The notes under the pieces are model-generated. The model ran no database searches and was not told the origin of the DNA. It was given only the letters and a program-made list of their open reading frames with translations. From Paramecium tetraurelia (Eukaryota > Ciliophora > Oligohymenophorea > Peniculida > Parameciidae), in assembly GCF_000165425.1 (NCBI RefSeq), contig NW_001798977.1, positions 158,600 through 222,599 on the forward strand: a stretch of DNA of 64,000 nucleotides, read 5' to 3'. A program made the translations under genes and the position numbers. Positions 13,790-26,313 of the stretch are shown here, piece after piece (within the stretch, counting starts at the first letter, position 1; every line of letters begins with the position of its first letter).

Positions 13790-15043
13790 TCAATCTGGAA
13801 GGTTTTAAATTACAGTCCAATCCTATTAATTTAAGGTTAACCCTTTAACACTAACATAAGCTAAACCAAATCCAAGAAACTGTGGATCTTCTTAGAAGCA
13901 TACATCAAGTACTCTCACTTGAATTGATTTAGCTAGTCTTTGAGTTTTCTTATCAAGTTTTAAATATATTCCATCAACATTTTCATTTACAAATTCTACC
14001 CAGATTAAAGGTTGTTTATCATTTTTAGGTTCGAATGTGCAATACAAATAATTTAATTAATGGTTATCTTCATAAACGATATTAGGATCAATATTTAATA
14101 ATAATTTGATATTAGTTTACGAAGGGGTGAATTGAGGATGGTTTAAAATAAATTGATATAGTTTCTCCTGAGTTTAACATTGATATATTTCATTAGGATG
14201 ATTGGGAATGCATTATTCTGTACTTGTAAATATCAGCAACGATCTTGCTGTCTAAGTCAATTAAGTTCCTCTATTTATCTCTATTTCTTTTACCAAAGCA
14301 ATTGCAGAAGGTATACTAAAGAGTAGATTAATAATATACATTTCATATTCCTCATCCTTCAAATGATATGGATCAACCTCTAACATATTATCTATCTACT
14401 CATGTTTTTAATAAGCATAATCTCTTAAATATTAGACACATTTCCAATCTTATGCGTTTTCATAAAATTGAAATATTGAGAAGCTTCTGAAAATATCAAA
14501 TATTTTTATTTATGAGATTTCAATTAGGTTATTATTGATGTCATACCAATCAGGAAAGAAATGATTTGTAATTTCTTAACCCATTACTTCTATGAATTTT
14601 TGGGCATATTCTAGAAGGGCTTTCTTGAATTATACTTGATTAAAAGATAAGGTTCCTGATATGAATGCATTTTCAAACTTCCTTAAACCGACTTAAGGCT
14701 CACTGGTTTTCATGAAGGTTTTTCCGATCCAAAATCTTAAACTATTATTTGCTAATCCTCCGTTTGTTTCTATTCCCCAAAAGGGTATTTCTTTGAGTTA
14801 CCCTCCTTTTAATGATTTTATGCATTAAGAATAGTTTTAGGGCTGAATTTATTCGATTATTTCAATGGGAAAATAATTAGAGAGAATAACTTTTTATACA
14901 TAAGGATTGTATAAGTAAATACTAATAATTAGATGAATAGCTATTTACATAAGAGAGTTGGAGAGTGTCAATTTGGAGTATATTTCCTCAACTTAAAGGA
15001 ATTTGACTATGTTAGTAAATGTATATATCGATAAGTGCTACAT
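13790..15043 (-). CDS. hypothetical protein, F-box-like N-terminus
   Basis: 417 residues in a single intron-free frame, unusual in this window. The first 40 residues (NIVKFLQVEEIYSKLTLSN) resemble an F-box, which would bind SKP1. The middle contains the segment FWGIETNGGLANNSLRFW, then a Trp-containing helical region. The C-terminus is beta-rich (SIQVRVLDVCF, GFGLAYVSVKG). Beyond the possible F-box no family was recognised. It ends 20 bp before the start codon of the cystatin-like gene on the same strand. Confidence 0.6.
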
Positions 15044-15140
15044 AAATTAATGAATTTTATAATATTATAATTTGTAGTATAATATAAGTAATAGTAAAAA
15101 GATAAAATATTTTGCAAATAAATATATATGTAATATCTTC

Positions 15141-16276
15141 TCATTTTTTTACATATTTTTCATACCTACTCATATTTCTCTTTAAAATTTCATCAACAGG
15201 TCCAATCAATCTTCTGAAACTGTCACTATCCAAATATACTACAATAACTTCACTCTTGAGATGTATATGATATTTACTTATGCAACGATATTTGCAGCTC
15301 TTGGCTCATGTTTAATTAAAGCTAATTCTCCAAAATAATCACCAACCTTATAACTGTAGACTTCCTTCTCAGTTCCTAGAATGGAATAGAATGAGAGATT
15401 TACCATTTTCAGTTTTAGTAGCTATGCAATCACCTTTTTGAATGAAATAAAATGTATTTCCTTATTCTCCTTATCTAATGATATAGTCACTCTTGTTGAA
15501 TTTTTAGACCTTCAAAGCATCAGCGATTTACAATCTTTCATATGGATCCATATCTAAAAGAGAGTCAAAGGAAATGGATACCTTTCAATAATTCAACTTT
15601 GCTAAGAAATTCTTCGTATTTTTCTCTCTTTTTAGCAGCAGCATCCTTGACAATATGATTAAATGTTTCTCTATCCAATGAGAAGCAGATAGCCTCGGTT
15701 TTGGCTTTAATTGTAGCTGCTCTTGGCACATTGTATAATAAAGCCAATTCACCAAATGATTCTCCAGGTTGATACACTTTCTATATGGAAGACTCAAATA
15801 AATCTATACCAAATGCTTTTCAGGTTCTCCCTTTTTGAATACTTTGAAACAGTCAAGTTATCCTTGATCAACAACGTAAAGTACATCACCATCATCACCT
15901 TGTTTGATCACAAAATCGCCAGCTCTAACAACCTTATAAAGAATTGGATACTTAAATTTCTTCTCTTCCATTGCATCAATAACAATAGCTAATTCATGTT
16001 CATCTAAAGCACTAAACATAAATGCTTAGCTCATTCTTTGTTTAATTCTTTTAATGGCATCTTCGCTTTTATTAACTTTCTTAGGTTAGAATTGACCCTT
16101 TAATCAAGATGATTAAATACTTTCTTATTGAATTGTCCATAAACTTCAGCGCTCACAGAAGTTCTTGTTGGTTTATTAGCTTTAGCCTACACCAACTTTT
16201 ATTTGTCCATTAAATCTTCAACATGCTCATCTTCACTGCTCTCGTCGCTGCTGCTTAAAACTTTCTTTTAAATCAT
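15141..16276 (-). CDS. cAMP-dependent protein kinase regulatory subunit
   Basis: 334 residues after five introns of 23-29 nt, an exact frame. Two tandem cyclic-nucleotide-binding domains are present, each with its phosphate-binding cassette: [16 protein letters not shown] in the first and [16 protein letters not shown] in the second. Both keep the Glu and the Arg that contact cAMP. The inhibitor region reads TRTSVSAE about 40 residues from the start, so a serine occupies the phosphorylatable position. The arginine at P-2 is present but P-3 is threonine. No N-terminal dimerisation/docking helices are visible, because the protein starts only about 40 residues before this site. It binds and inhibits the PKA catalytic subunit until cAMP rises. 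In ciliates PKA controls ciliary beat. Confidence 0.93.
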
Positions 16277-16354
16277 TTTATTTAAAAAATAAAAAAGGCA
16301 AACAAAAGAGGGCCCATTTCAATCTAGGATATCTCATTTTATAAATATATATAT

Positions 16355-17607
16355 TCATTTCTATTATGACTTCGCAATCTTCTCCCTCATTAACTTTAAG
16401 CACTTAGTAGCATCTTGAAATTTTGGATTCACAGCTCCTCTACTACAATTACGTATCTCATCCAAAGCTTTTTACTGCAATATCAGTTCCTCCTTCAAAT
16501 TATTATTTTGTCTCAACAACCTCTGGTTTTCTAAAGTTTATGATGTATATTAAGTAGATAATTCAGATAACGTTTGTTCTAAAAACTGAATCTATTCCAA
16601 AACAATTTAAGAGTGATCCCTATTCTCATGAAATGAAGAATGCGAAGATATTTCACTATAATTCTACAATTACTGTAATTAATGTATTTATTGTAATTAT
16701 TACTACTACTATTACTCTAGTTTCTCAATCAAATTTAATTTCTGTTTGTATTGTCTCTTCAACTCTTTAGTATCTTCTTCATAAGCGATAATTAAATTTG
16801 ATTGATCCTTCATTTTTTATTCTTATTCAAACTATCTTTTCTGCAATGCTATTATTTCATTACTTTAATCTTCTATTTGCTTATCCTTATCATTTCCCAA
16901 ATTATTTAATCTCTCATTCTCCTCCACCACTTTCATAATCTGAGATTCCTAACTAATAAGTATATATAATCTACCATTTATTCTATTGCATATGCTCTCT
17001 CATCTTATTCACAAGCTTGTTTATATTTTTATTTCCATTACAGAATTTCTTCACTCTACAAATCAATGACTCCCTCCAATCTCTCAATTCTCTCCTTTAA
17101 ACTATTCAAATTCAAATTGTCCCCTCCTTAACTACTCATTATACATTATGCATTCTTTTATTTATCTATTATTGTAACTAACTCTTATTTCTCCTTGAAT
17201 AATCTTTGAATCATTTCATTCAATTTCCTATTCTCTTATAAGATCACTTAGGAATTTAAATCCATCTGAGTCGAGTCTGTATTCAATCTCCTACTTGATG
17301 CCCCATTCTCTTTATTATTTGACATTAATGGACTATCAGAGACTAATAGATTCTTTTAATTGCTTCCTCTAAAACTATTCTCATTTCCTTGTGAAGGCAC
17401 ATTTAGCAACTTGAGTCCTTTGGATAAATTCAACTTCTGTGGAGTGGAAGGATTTTATTCCTCTAATTCAATCATTCCCTTTTTTTGATTGCCAAATTGA
17501 GTAGGTGATAAAGATTTACAAGGAAGAGTCTTTTAGTGAATCTGCTAGTATATTTTTTATGGTTGTTGCTTATAAGTTTACTTTGGCGTTTAATGACTCT
17601 GAAACAT
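16355..17607 (-). CDS. coiled-coil protein
   Basis: 408 residues after one 26-nt intron. The N-terminal 150 residues are Ser/Pro/Gln-rich. From there to the end the protein is a long coiled coil (LKERIERLEGVIDLQ, DTKELKRQYKQKLNLIEKL) broken by a poly-Gln patch encoded by consecutive TAG/TAA codons. No enzyme motif is present. A structural or centriole/cilia-associated role is possible, but this is only a guess from composition. Confidence 0.65.
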
Positions 17608-18324
17608 ATTTAACAGATTTATTTAATTTATTATTAAACCTTCTATAAAATTATTACAAATTTTTGATAATATTTTAACATTGTTATCCCCTCTTTACAT
17701 TCAGATTCTAAAAATTCATCACTTTAAACATTGCAATAAAAATATAGTATGAAATTATTTAATTGGGGCGGATCTATGAATCAAAGGCGATTTTGAAAGG
17801 GATGATTCTGTTGTAAAAACTTTCATTATTATTAGATTACTGTTGGCATCTTCTTTGAGGATTAAGAAGTATATACATATATTTGAATTGACAAGGCCCA
17901 CTTTATGATTAAATTCATGGGAAAAGAAGTTAGATTTTGATACACTTCAGTCTATTGATTAAATAATTAACTATTTATTTGCCTATTAAAAAATCTATTA
18001 GACTTTATTTCTACTGGATAACAATAATCAAGAGAAATTCTTTCATGTTATATGAGATTTTTAGAAGTTGCCGTTATTTGTTGTGATATTACAGGCAATC
18101 CTCTTTTTTAGATAACAAACAAAAATAATAATATTATAGAGTAGATGAAAATATCTAATTTTTAGAAACCACATAAATAACAATAAATTTAGTGATAGAA
18201 CTAAAAAAGAAATTAATTAGACAAAGCTACTGCTGAATATAGAATAATTATTCATCATCAGTGTTTCAGTATAGATATTATTTCAGTCTAATTTATTTAT
18301 TAAAATAGTTGAATATTCAAATCT
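17608..18324. other. intergenic, broken open frames only
   Basis: About 715 bp between two minus-strand coiled-coil genes. On the plus strand a partly open stretch (about 17752-18140) includes hydrophobic segments and a few in-frame TGA codons that no convincing GT...AG intron removes. I treat it as non-coding or as the residue of a lost gene. Confidence 0.4.
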
Positions 18325-19637
18325 TCATGACTTATGCAAGATTTATGAAAATTATTAAACAAAGTTGTATGATATTTTTTCGAAGGATTTACCTATCAAA
18401 TCATATAATTCCTTTATCAACTTTGAATTAGATTTTAGGATATTTTCTATTTAATCTTAATCCAATAGGATTTGAGAGATTTAAGGGATTTGCTTATACT
18501 TAAACAAAATCTCAATTGGAATTTCCTCCTTTTAGGATAATAAAATTGAAATTTATGATAGACAAAGAATAGTATGATTAAGAATTTTGAGGGAAACCTG
18601 TTATTCTTTGAGTTCCTTAAATATTTTACTTAAACCTTCTAAATGAGAATCCTCCATTTTCTTAATTTACTATTCAATCTTTAAAATAATTATTGAAATT
18701 ACTAGATGATATTTCTTTAGTTCTTGTGATTTTTCATTCATTCGTTCTCTGAGATCATCTTGGATGGACCCTTCAAATTCTAACTAAGAATTAAGATTTT
18801 CAATAGTTGATTTGGATTTCTCATTCTTCTCCTTTAATTAGAGGTTAAATCTATCTTTAGTTTTAAGATACATATTACTATTCAAGTTATTGGATATTAA
18901 GTTTTAGCTTTGCAATTTCCTTATTTTGATGTTTGATATTATCTTGTACTGATTACAATTGAGATTTCAGAGTTGCATTTTCTTGCTGTATAAATGTTAA
19001 TAATGATTTCTTACTTACAAATAAATATTTTGACTTTTCAAATCCAAAAGTGTAATTTCATCAAATTGTTATCTAATTCTTTCTGTTGATCTCATCGCTG
19101 AACTATAATAGTTTTCAATATTGGTGTATACTTGTTTTTGCATGGTTCAATTGAAGATACATTCTTATTCATTAATTAAATTACTGAGTTACTCTACTTT
19201 CTCTGTAGATATTGATCATGATTATCTAGTTTTTTAACTGAATTGAATTTTGAATTGATTTTCATGAACTCTTAACTAAAAGTAGAAGCAGGAGATTATA
19301 TGTTGATATTTTGAAGTAAGGAATCTGTTGATGGATGCAATTAGCTTTTTTTAAGTGATGACTCAACAACCTTATTCTCCTTACAAAACTGTATTTTTTG
19401 TTATTTCGTTTTATTTTTTGAGTTCAACATATAACGATTCGTCAGGGATCGATTGTCTGATAATTCTGCTAAGAAATTTATTTTAGGTTTGCCTCGTGAA
19501 GTAAGTTCACAAGTTAATGTTGAATATGAATTTGGTGTTTTTGAAAATATTCTAGGAGAATCTATTTTAAATGATAAAGGAGATGCTATTTAGTTTGCTT
19601 GCATCAACTTTATGATTCTATCTTTATCGAAGAACAT
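18325..19637 (-). CDS. coiled-coil protein
   Basis: 400 residues after introns of 29, 29, 28 and 24 nt, an exact frame. The basic, Ser-rich N-terminus (FKIDSPRIFSKTPNS) is followed by a long coiled coil (ENATLKSQLQSVQDNI, KEKNEKSKSTIENLNSQL, DDLRERMNEKSQELKKY). The start was placed at 19637 because the frame stays open upstream of a later ATG at 19430. No catalytic motif is seen; the function is unknown. Confidence 0.65.
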
Positions 19638-19700
19638 TTTGATTAATTAACAGAAAATAATATTAAGGGTTTTATGCATATTTTTAATAATTGCAATATC

Positions 19701-20138
19701 TCAATAATCCTTTAATATTTGTAAGACATCGTTGTAAAAGTCATTGTTTAGTCTTTGGATGTAATGATCGCAACAAACATTAACCTCAGCAACATTTCTT
19801 GCATCACTAATACAAGAATTTGCATCAGCTAGGAATCATAGATCACAATTTAATACTTGTGTAGTATTATGCTCTATTATATATTCTATCCTATAGATCT
19901 AACCAATTCTATCTCAATGAGAGACTAAATGTAAAATTGAATCATACTTTTTTAATGTAGGCTAACATGCTTTGGATGCCTTTCTAAATGCATCCTTAAT
20001 AGATTCCTTTTTTTCAGATGGAATCCTAACATTTTCATATTCTCCTACAAATTTAGTGTCATTTCCTTAAAATTCAGCAGTGAGTGCATTGTACTCAGCA
20101 TCTTTATTCAATTTCATAATCACATCTTTGGCTGTCAT
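19701..20138 (-). CDS. small helical hypothetical protein
   Basis: 128 residues after introns of 23 and 28 nt. The protein looks wholly helical (AKDVIMKLNKDAEYNAL, DAFRKASKACQPTL) with a Cys pair (VCCDHYIQRL) near the end. No family is recognised. It lies 63 bp upstream of the coiled-coil gene on the same strand. Confidence 0.55.
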
Positions 20139-20267
20139 ATTTATATTATAAATAAATAATAATAAATTGGATTTAAAATATTTAGAAATTACTTCAGTTA
20201 TATTTCATCCTATTGTTGCTTTCTGAGGATGGGAATGACTAAAATATAATAAATAATTTTATTAATT

Positions 20268-21237
20268 TCATTTCATATCCTTATCGTTGTGTTTTGTATA
20301 TTTCTATATTATCAAACATTTAAATTACCTACAGCAACCCTTTTTAGATGGAAGATTCAAAATCAACTTTTCTGATTTTCACAGACTCAGGATGAACATT
20401 AACTAATATTTTATTTTTTTATAATCCATTCAAATTAGTTCCATTTAAAGACACAACTACTCGTTCACAATATTCCAGATCTTTCAATACAAATACCATG
20501 CAGCCAACATTTTCAATTTCAATAATTGTTTTCTAGCCTTCAATGATACATTAGTTTTATTCCATATTCAAAGTATAGCAAATAATCTTTTCTATTTGAC
20601 TTCCATTTAAATTATCATCTAATCCTCTTATGATGACTGCTGCAAATTCTTAATTATTTTTTATCAATTATGCACAACTAAACTTGTAACCAAAAATTGA
20701 TTTAGCAATCTTAGAGTTTGACTTATTCACAAATTAATTTAAAACAATTAATGGTTAGTCGGTTTTCAAATAAAATATAATACAAGGATTTGATTAATAA
20801 TATATAAGTTTAAATTCTAAGACAAATCCCTTAATTGGTAATGCTTCAATAAACTCTTAAACTTTAACTAAATCTATATTTTTATCTATGTTTTTAACAA
20901 TCAATTTTGATTTCAATCCATCCTGTAGAACAGTTGAACAAGGTATCTAAGAATATTAAGCATTTAGAAAGAATAAAGAAGCAACTAAATGCAAGGAAGG
21001 GTATTAGGAAGGCGAGGAGATGATGGACTCAGAATCTGAACTCTCTTAAGGGACAATCTAATAATCAAAAGTGCCAAAATCTGATTGGAACATAGAATAT
21101 TGGATGGACGAAGCGCATGTTTTCTTCTATATCAAATTCATTTGTCTTAATTAATTGTGTTTGTGAACTAAAGCAATATTCTTTTTAGGAATTTGAGCAC
21201 TTGCTTCATTAATTAAGGATCTTATTTCTATAAACAT
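20268..21237 (-). CDS. protein with two RRM-like domains
   Basis: 314 residues after one 25-nt intron near the 3' end. The N-terminal 100 residues are Ser-rich. Two regions then show RRM-like beta-alpha-beta order: SKLIVKNIDKNIDLVKVQEF... and AAVIIRGLDDNLNGSQIEKI...IIEIENVGCMVFVL...VSLNGTNLNG. The aromatic RNP residues are weak, so RNA binding is inferred from the fold pattern, as in U2AF-like proteins. The gene is divergent from the next one with only 15 bp between the two start codons. Confidence 0.55.
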
Positions 21238-21252
21238 TAATAATTTATATAA

Positions 21253-21626
21253 ATGGATTTGCAACAATTATTGGAGTAAATAGGCTATTACAACCTAAAA
21301 GAAAATTCATTTAAGACATTCTGAAAACGAAGACCACTTAAAATTAGTTTAAATTGAAGACTTAATGCTATTATGAAGATTAAACTTAAGGAACATATAT
21401 CAAATTCGAATAGTTTATGCATTTACAAATGAATGATTTGGATTATTAAGGAACAACTTTATTTTTAAGAGAAAAAGAATTAGTAAGAAATTTAATTAAG
21501 ATATTCATGAATTTTGGAAGAGATGTAGAACATTAGATAATATTCTATCTTGTTCTTAAGTTATCTGAAAATGAGAAAGGAAATCGAATATCATCGTGCA
21601 AATATTTATGCTATTAATAAATTTGA
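21253..21626 (+). CDS. small hypothetical protein
   Basis: 115 residues after one 26-nt intron. Helical, without signal peptide or recognised motif (FEQFMHLQMNDLDYQG, REKELVRNLIKIFMNF). The clean intron and a TGA at 21624 support a real gene. It shares a 15-bp divergent promoter region with the RRM-like gene. Confidence 0.5.
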
Positions 21627-21701
21627 TTATTTTTTATTTCATTTTATTTTGCTTGATAATAAATATATAAATATATATATCTTTATTATTTAAATAATCA
21701 G

Positions 21702-22587
21702 ATGTCTAATCACCCATACAGCAATGCCCCCCCTGCTTAACCTTTGGCCACAACTTAGGCTCCTAAATTCGGTCAACCAACATTATAACAACCAGTTCCC
21801 TAAGTAAAAATTGTGTTTTAATTTATAGTATGCTGTCCCATTGTAATAATCCCCAATTAGATAATCATATATCCAACCAGTTTAATATGCTCCAGTTCCT
21901 TAACAAGTTCAATATGTTCCACAACCTGTTCAGTATGTTCAATAACCCGTCCAACCAGTAGTGTAATCAGTTTAAGTACATAATGTTATGATATTCAAAT
22001 TAGCATCAATCAATCAAAGGAGAATCAAGAATTGAATATGTTCCATATTAAAAGGCTGTTGTAGAATATGAAGAATAAGAGGTTGTCCAATATGTGCCAA
22101 GAGAGAGAAAGGTGACCGATTATTATGCTGTTGAGTACTAAACCGAATACGTTCCTTAAGTATTTTAAGAGAAGTACACAGGTATTCCTATATATTGAAT
22201 AATGTAGAATACGTTCCAGTTGACAGATATCAAGAGAGAGTAGAGTATTATCCAGTTGAAAGACAAGTCGTCCATCAATAAGTTTAACCAGTCTAATAGG
22301 TGGTTTAATAACCAGTTTAAGTCGTCTAACAACCAGTCTAGGTTGTTTAATAACCAGTCTATTAATAACCAGTCTATTAATAACCAGTTTATCAATAACC
22401 AGTCTAGTATGTTTAATAGCCAGTTACTTATGCATAACCATTGGTTGCTTCCAGAGTTGTTCCTTAAGGTTTTGCTCAAACCTATGCTCCATAATATGCA
22501 TAGTAATACCAACCATAACAAATCCCATAATAACCAAAAGCCCAATAATAACAATAGGCTCCAAGATCTAACGTTGGTTAATAATGA
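21702..22587 (+). CDS. alveolin (cortical epiplasm / inner-membrane-complex protein)
   Basis: 268 residues after introns of 25, 28 and 26 nt. The N-terminus is Pro/Gln-rich with QYVPQPVQYV repeats. The centre is a typical alveolin core of V-, Y-, E- and P-rich repeats: RIEYVPYQKAVVEYEEQEVV, RKVTDYYAVEYQTEYVPQ and RYQERVEYYPVERQVV. The C-terminus has tandem QQPVYQQPV units followed by a Gln-rich end. Alveolins form the filament layer under the alveolar sacs of ciliates, apicomplexans and dinoflagellates. The protein is expected in the epiplasm beneath the cell surface. Confidence 0.87.
22283..22435 (+). repeat. in-gene tandem repeat encoding QQPV(Y) units
   Basis: Short repeats of the form aataaccagtctatt (15 nt, five codons) and nearby 12-15-nt variants run through the 3' part of the alveolin gene. 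They encode QQPVY and QQPVQV units. The third copies have diverged at single bases, so the array is not a fresh expansion. Confidence 0.7.
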
Positions 22588-22932
22588 ATCCTATTCATAA
22601 AATGAATATTAATGTCTAATATTTTCGGTTTCTCATCCGACCACCATGTGATTATTCTTCATATATGGTTGTAAAATTAAATATTATTCTTTTAATTCTT
22701 ATATGTTGACTATCAGACATTAATTCACACCTATAAATTAATAATGTATCATATGTTTAATTAGTATTATTCTTAGGTTTGTAGGTACATTGTGAGCGAA
22801 TGTTCTGAGTAGTTCTGATGTGATAGTAATTTTTTGGGTCAATTCGTTGGTAGTTCGATATACTAAAGCTAATATCTCGTTTTCAACTAAAGAAAGTGGG
22901 TGTAAAATGTGATTAATTAATTGTTAAATAAA
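22588..22932. other. intergenic, no gene seen
   Basis: 345 bp between two plus-strand genes. The GC content is slightly higher than in other gaps, but no frame is open for more than about 30 codons. It presumably holds the terminator of the alveolin gene and the promoter of the kinase gene; no element was recognised. Confidence 0.45.
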
Positions 22933-24647
22933 ATGGGAAGTGGACTGTCTAACAATCAAATCAATAACTTTAGGTATGGTGTAATTTCTAGAGTCTAGAA
23001 TGCTATCTCTATTTTAAGAGAAGTCTTTAGAAAATGATAAAGTAAAGGCTGACTAAAGTGAATTTAACAATAGATTAGAGGATACAACTATGGTGTCGCA
23101 GAAGAATAAACTCAAGTTTTAAACTAATCTCATTGAAATGATTCGTAATAAACCGAAAAAGGTGAATACAACTCCAATGCGTGTTAGTGGAGTTATTTCT
23201 AAATCCCCTGGTATAAAGAAACCATTTATTGAATATGCTCAAACAAATCTCATTCATTTTGTTAGATCATCTTAAAAGATGGAAGTCTCTATATTCAATA
23301 TATCTAGAAAGCTGAACTTTCAATGGAAAAATATCTCAACATTAAGGAATCTCAGATGTTGAGTTCCCAAAGACTCAAGCCTCGCAAATCTTTAGCTGTT
23401 TAGAACACACTCGAAGTTGTATAGACATCTCGTCTGGAAAAAAGTATAAATGTTGAAGGAATGGCATAAATTAATTAATACACAGTAATTGAAAATTTGG
23501 GTCAGGGAGCATTTGGTAAAGTTAAAAAGGCTCAGAATTTTAAAGGAGAATAATTTGTATTGATATTTCCTATATTATTAGGCAATTAAGATAGCAAACA
23601 AAAAAAAACTGAAAAAGAAACTTTTATCTAAATCAAATGCATATACAATGTTGGAAAGAGAAATTGCTATTATGAAAAAAGTAGGATTTATTTTAATATT
23701 CATCATAGATCTCACATACTAATGTAGTTCAATTGTATGAAGTCATTGATGATCCTAAATAAGATAAGTTGTACCTAGTTATGGAATTTATGGGGAAAGG
23801 CAGCATTCTTAGTAAAGGCTTTTTTAAGAAGAACAAATAGACATCCAATATTTTGGATGAAATTGATGATAAAAATATCAATTCAAGATTGACTGAAGAA
23901 TAATGTAGACATTACTTTAGTGATTTCATTAAAGGATTAGATTATTGTATTTTAAATTAAATTTAATTAAGTACATGAATGTGTTAATGTTATACATAGA
24001 GACATCAAACCTGAGAATTTATTGGTCAATATCTAGGATTAATTGAAAATTGCTGATTTTGGAGTTTCACATATCATGGAAGATGGATAAGATGGAAGAA
24101 TCTCCAATTAAACTGGTACTCAAGCTTATTTGGCACCTGAAGTATTTAAAGGTACTTTATAATAATAACGTAATTCAAGGATAGAATTTCGATGGAAAAC
24201 CTGTTGATATATGGGCAGGAGGAGTGACCTTATATTAGATGGTTTATGGTAGACTACCCTTTCCAAGTTAGAAATCTATGGAATTAAGATAATAAATATT
24301 GGAAGACAAGTAAATGATTATTGTTATCAATTCAAAGTCCTCCTTATTCTTAGCCGACTGGATTTCATCCTTCAATTCTTAAATTACTATAAGGAATGCT
24401 AGAGAAGAATCCTGAAAAGAGATATAAAATAGATCAAATAATTTTAGATGATTGGTTGACTGATTTTGGTAAATAACCATTGCAGAATGAATACATCCAA
24501 TATGTAGGTGTTACTGAAATGGATATCAAATCAGCCTTGACTAGTTTAAATATCTAGATGGCCTTGAAAATTGTGGTTAAACTATTGTATTTATCAAAAA
24601 AAGCGAAAAAAAAAATAGCTATGAAAAAATAATAAAAGAAGATTTGA
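22933..24647 (+). CDS. CaMKK-type protein kinase
   Basis: About 510 residues with several introns of 23-30 nt. The N-terminal 170 residues are basic and Ser/Thr-rich. The kinase domain has GQGAFGKVKKAQ, a REIAIMKK segment, [32 protein letters not shown] and DIWAGGVTLYQ. Its C-lobe end (LTDFGKQPL, then VTEMDIKSALTSL) matches the segment that follows the domain in CaMKK/Snf1-activating kinases. A linker after EFMGKGSIL also fits that group. Such kinases phosphorylate the activation loops of CaMK or AMPK-type kinases. Ca2+/calmodulin control is not shown by the sequence, because no clear calmodulin-binding helix was identified. Confidence 0.75.
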
Positions 24648-24672
24648 AACATTATCAATTTAAGATATCAAA

Positions 24673-26125
24673 TCACTATTACTCTCTTTAAATAATGCTC
24701 CCAGTTAAAAAGTTCATGTTTTTAAATTTACTCATATCTTAATCCCTATCAAATGCTGGATCATTTATTAAAATGTCTTCAACATCCGATTATTATTACT
24801 GATCAGCAGATTGCACTTCCTCTTCATCTTCATGCTATTTAATTTATCTAAACACTTCAAATTACGCAGGCACTCTATATTTATTTATTCTAACATTCAC
24901 ATCATAATTTACTTCTTTTTATTTATTTTCTTTTCTATTGTTACAACAATTACTATCCTCCCTACTTGTAGGGCTACTCTTTTTGGGGAATTCAATTATA
25001 TCTACAAATCTTCATCCTATGCTAAAACCAAAGTTCCAAATTTTGAACAATTATCTTCTATATAAAAGGATTATTCTTAATGGTTAACTAGTATACTGGC
25101 ATGATGTCTCGAGACTGAAATATCATGCAATTTTATATCGCAATCTTATGTTCTACCTATTTTAATGGTGTCCCTTGTTTTGACATCAATTACATATAAA
25201 CCCTATTCTTTGTTTTTATCACTGTGATTAATTTGCAATAACAAATAAGGCTCTTTTGGTTTATTAATGTCACATATGTTATATTGAATCTACTTAAATT
25301 TAAAGGAAGCTATAAACGGTAAATTAAACCATTACTTTTGTACATCGATTTACATAGTTCACATTTCATACTTTTCCAATAATATAGTGTTACCCCATTC
25401 TATGCTTTAGTTTTTAATTGGCTATTTATCCAACTCTATAAACATTTTAAGTGGATATATTTGATGGAACCAATGCATTTGCATGGACTTATGAAGGGAT
25501 TTTCAAGTGTCGCCAGTTTACTTAAACAAAATCTGCATTACACTTATCCTTCTACACATCCACTATCATTTAATTTATTTTTTTCATCAAATTCATCTGG
25601 GACTCCTCCGTCATCATATTCATAAGCAAAACTATAATCAAGTACTGTTAATTTGACTCTTCCTAATTTTATTGTTGAATTAATCACTAATTTTTGACGG
25701 TCTAAGGTAGGTAGATCTGATGCCTATAATGGTCTGATGACTTTCCAGAATGCATTTTCTAGTTTAGAATTATATATTTCAATTGATTTCTGATTACTGC
25801 GAAACTCAAATATTTCTCTTTAATTCCTTACTACTTCCTTAATAATGATTATGGGAGCAATTTTACATTTTTGGTTAATGCCAAGATGTCTCTATCTAAT
25901 TAAACCACTCTTCCTTATATATTTATGGGAAGTACCTTAAAAATCAAAGTCAATAGATTTTCTGACAAGGGAATCGCTCTCATAATCAAATAAATTATGT
26001 CCATTATCAGACCAGATATATGCCATCACATGAATACTAAGTCTTTCATCATAATTGTACTTATAAGGGAGTTCCATAATGTTAAATACATTTTGGTTTT
26101 TCATGTTGGAACAAGTTGCACCCAT
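24673..26125 (-). CDS. FHA plus RING-CH protein, predicted N-myristoylated
   Basis: 467 residues after introns of 26 and 23 nt. It starts MGATCS, a good N-myristoylation site with a cysteine at position 5 that could be palmitoylated. The middle holds a RING-CH (C4HC3) finger: CRFC, CKCIG, YIHLKCLQSW and CELC. It is followed by an FHA domain with IGRTQDCDIKL, ISVSRHHA and SKFGTLVL, which keeps the Arg, Ser and His/Asn residues used to bind phosphothreonine. The tail is acidic and Gln-rich. RING-CH proteins are usually membrane-bound E3 ligases. Here lipid anchoring would replace the transmembrane helices, and the FHA domain could choose phosphorylated targets. It is convergent with the CaMKK-type gene (25-bp gap). 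Confidence 0.85.
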
Positions 26126-26313
26126 TCTTATAATTATTTTATTATAGCTAGATTTATTATATTATTATGTATAATTGTGATTTTATTTATTAGCAAACAA
26201 ATGAATGCAATTGTATACTTTTATTTTTAGATTATTGTTGAAAATAACATAGATGTTCAAGGGATTCTTTGTTAAATATTCTAATAATAAATAATTATTT
26301 ATTATCTAAACAA

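Noticed and set aside
22165..22554. Minus-strand Leu/Trp-rich frame opposite the alveolin repeats
   Set aside because: It is the antisense of the QQPV repeat array; low complexity, and the plus strand carries the alveolin core with proper introns.
24811..25065. Plus-strand hydrophobic frame that looks like a membrane protein
   Set aside because: It is antisense to the FHA region of the RING-CH/FHA gene, where the minus strand shows clear domain residues.
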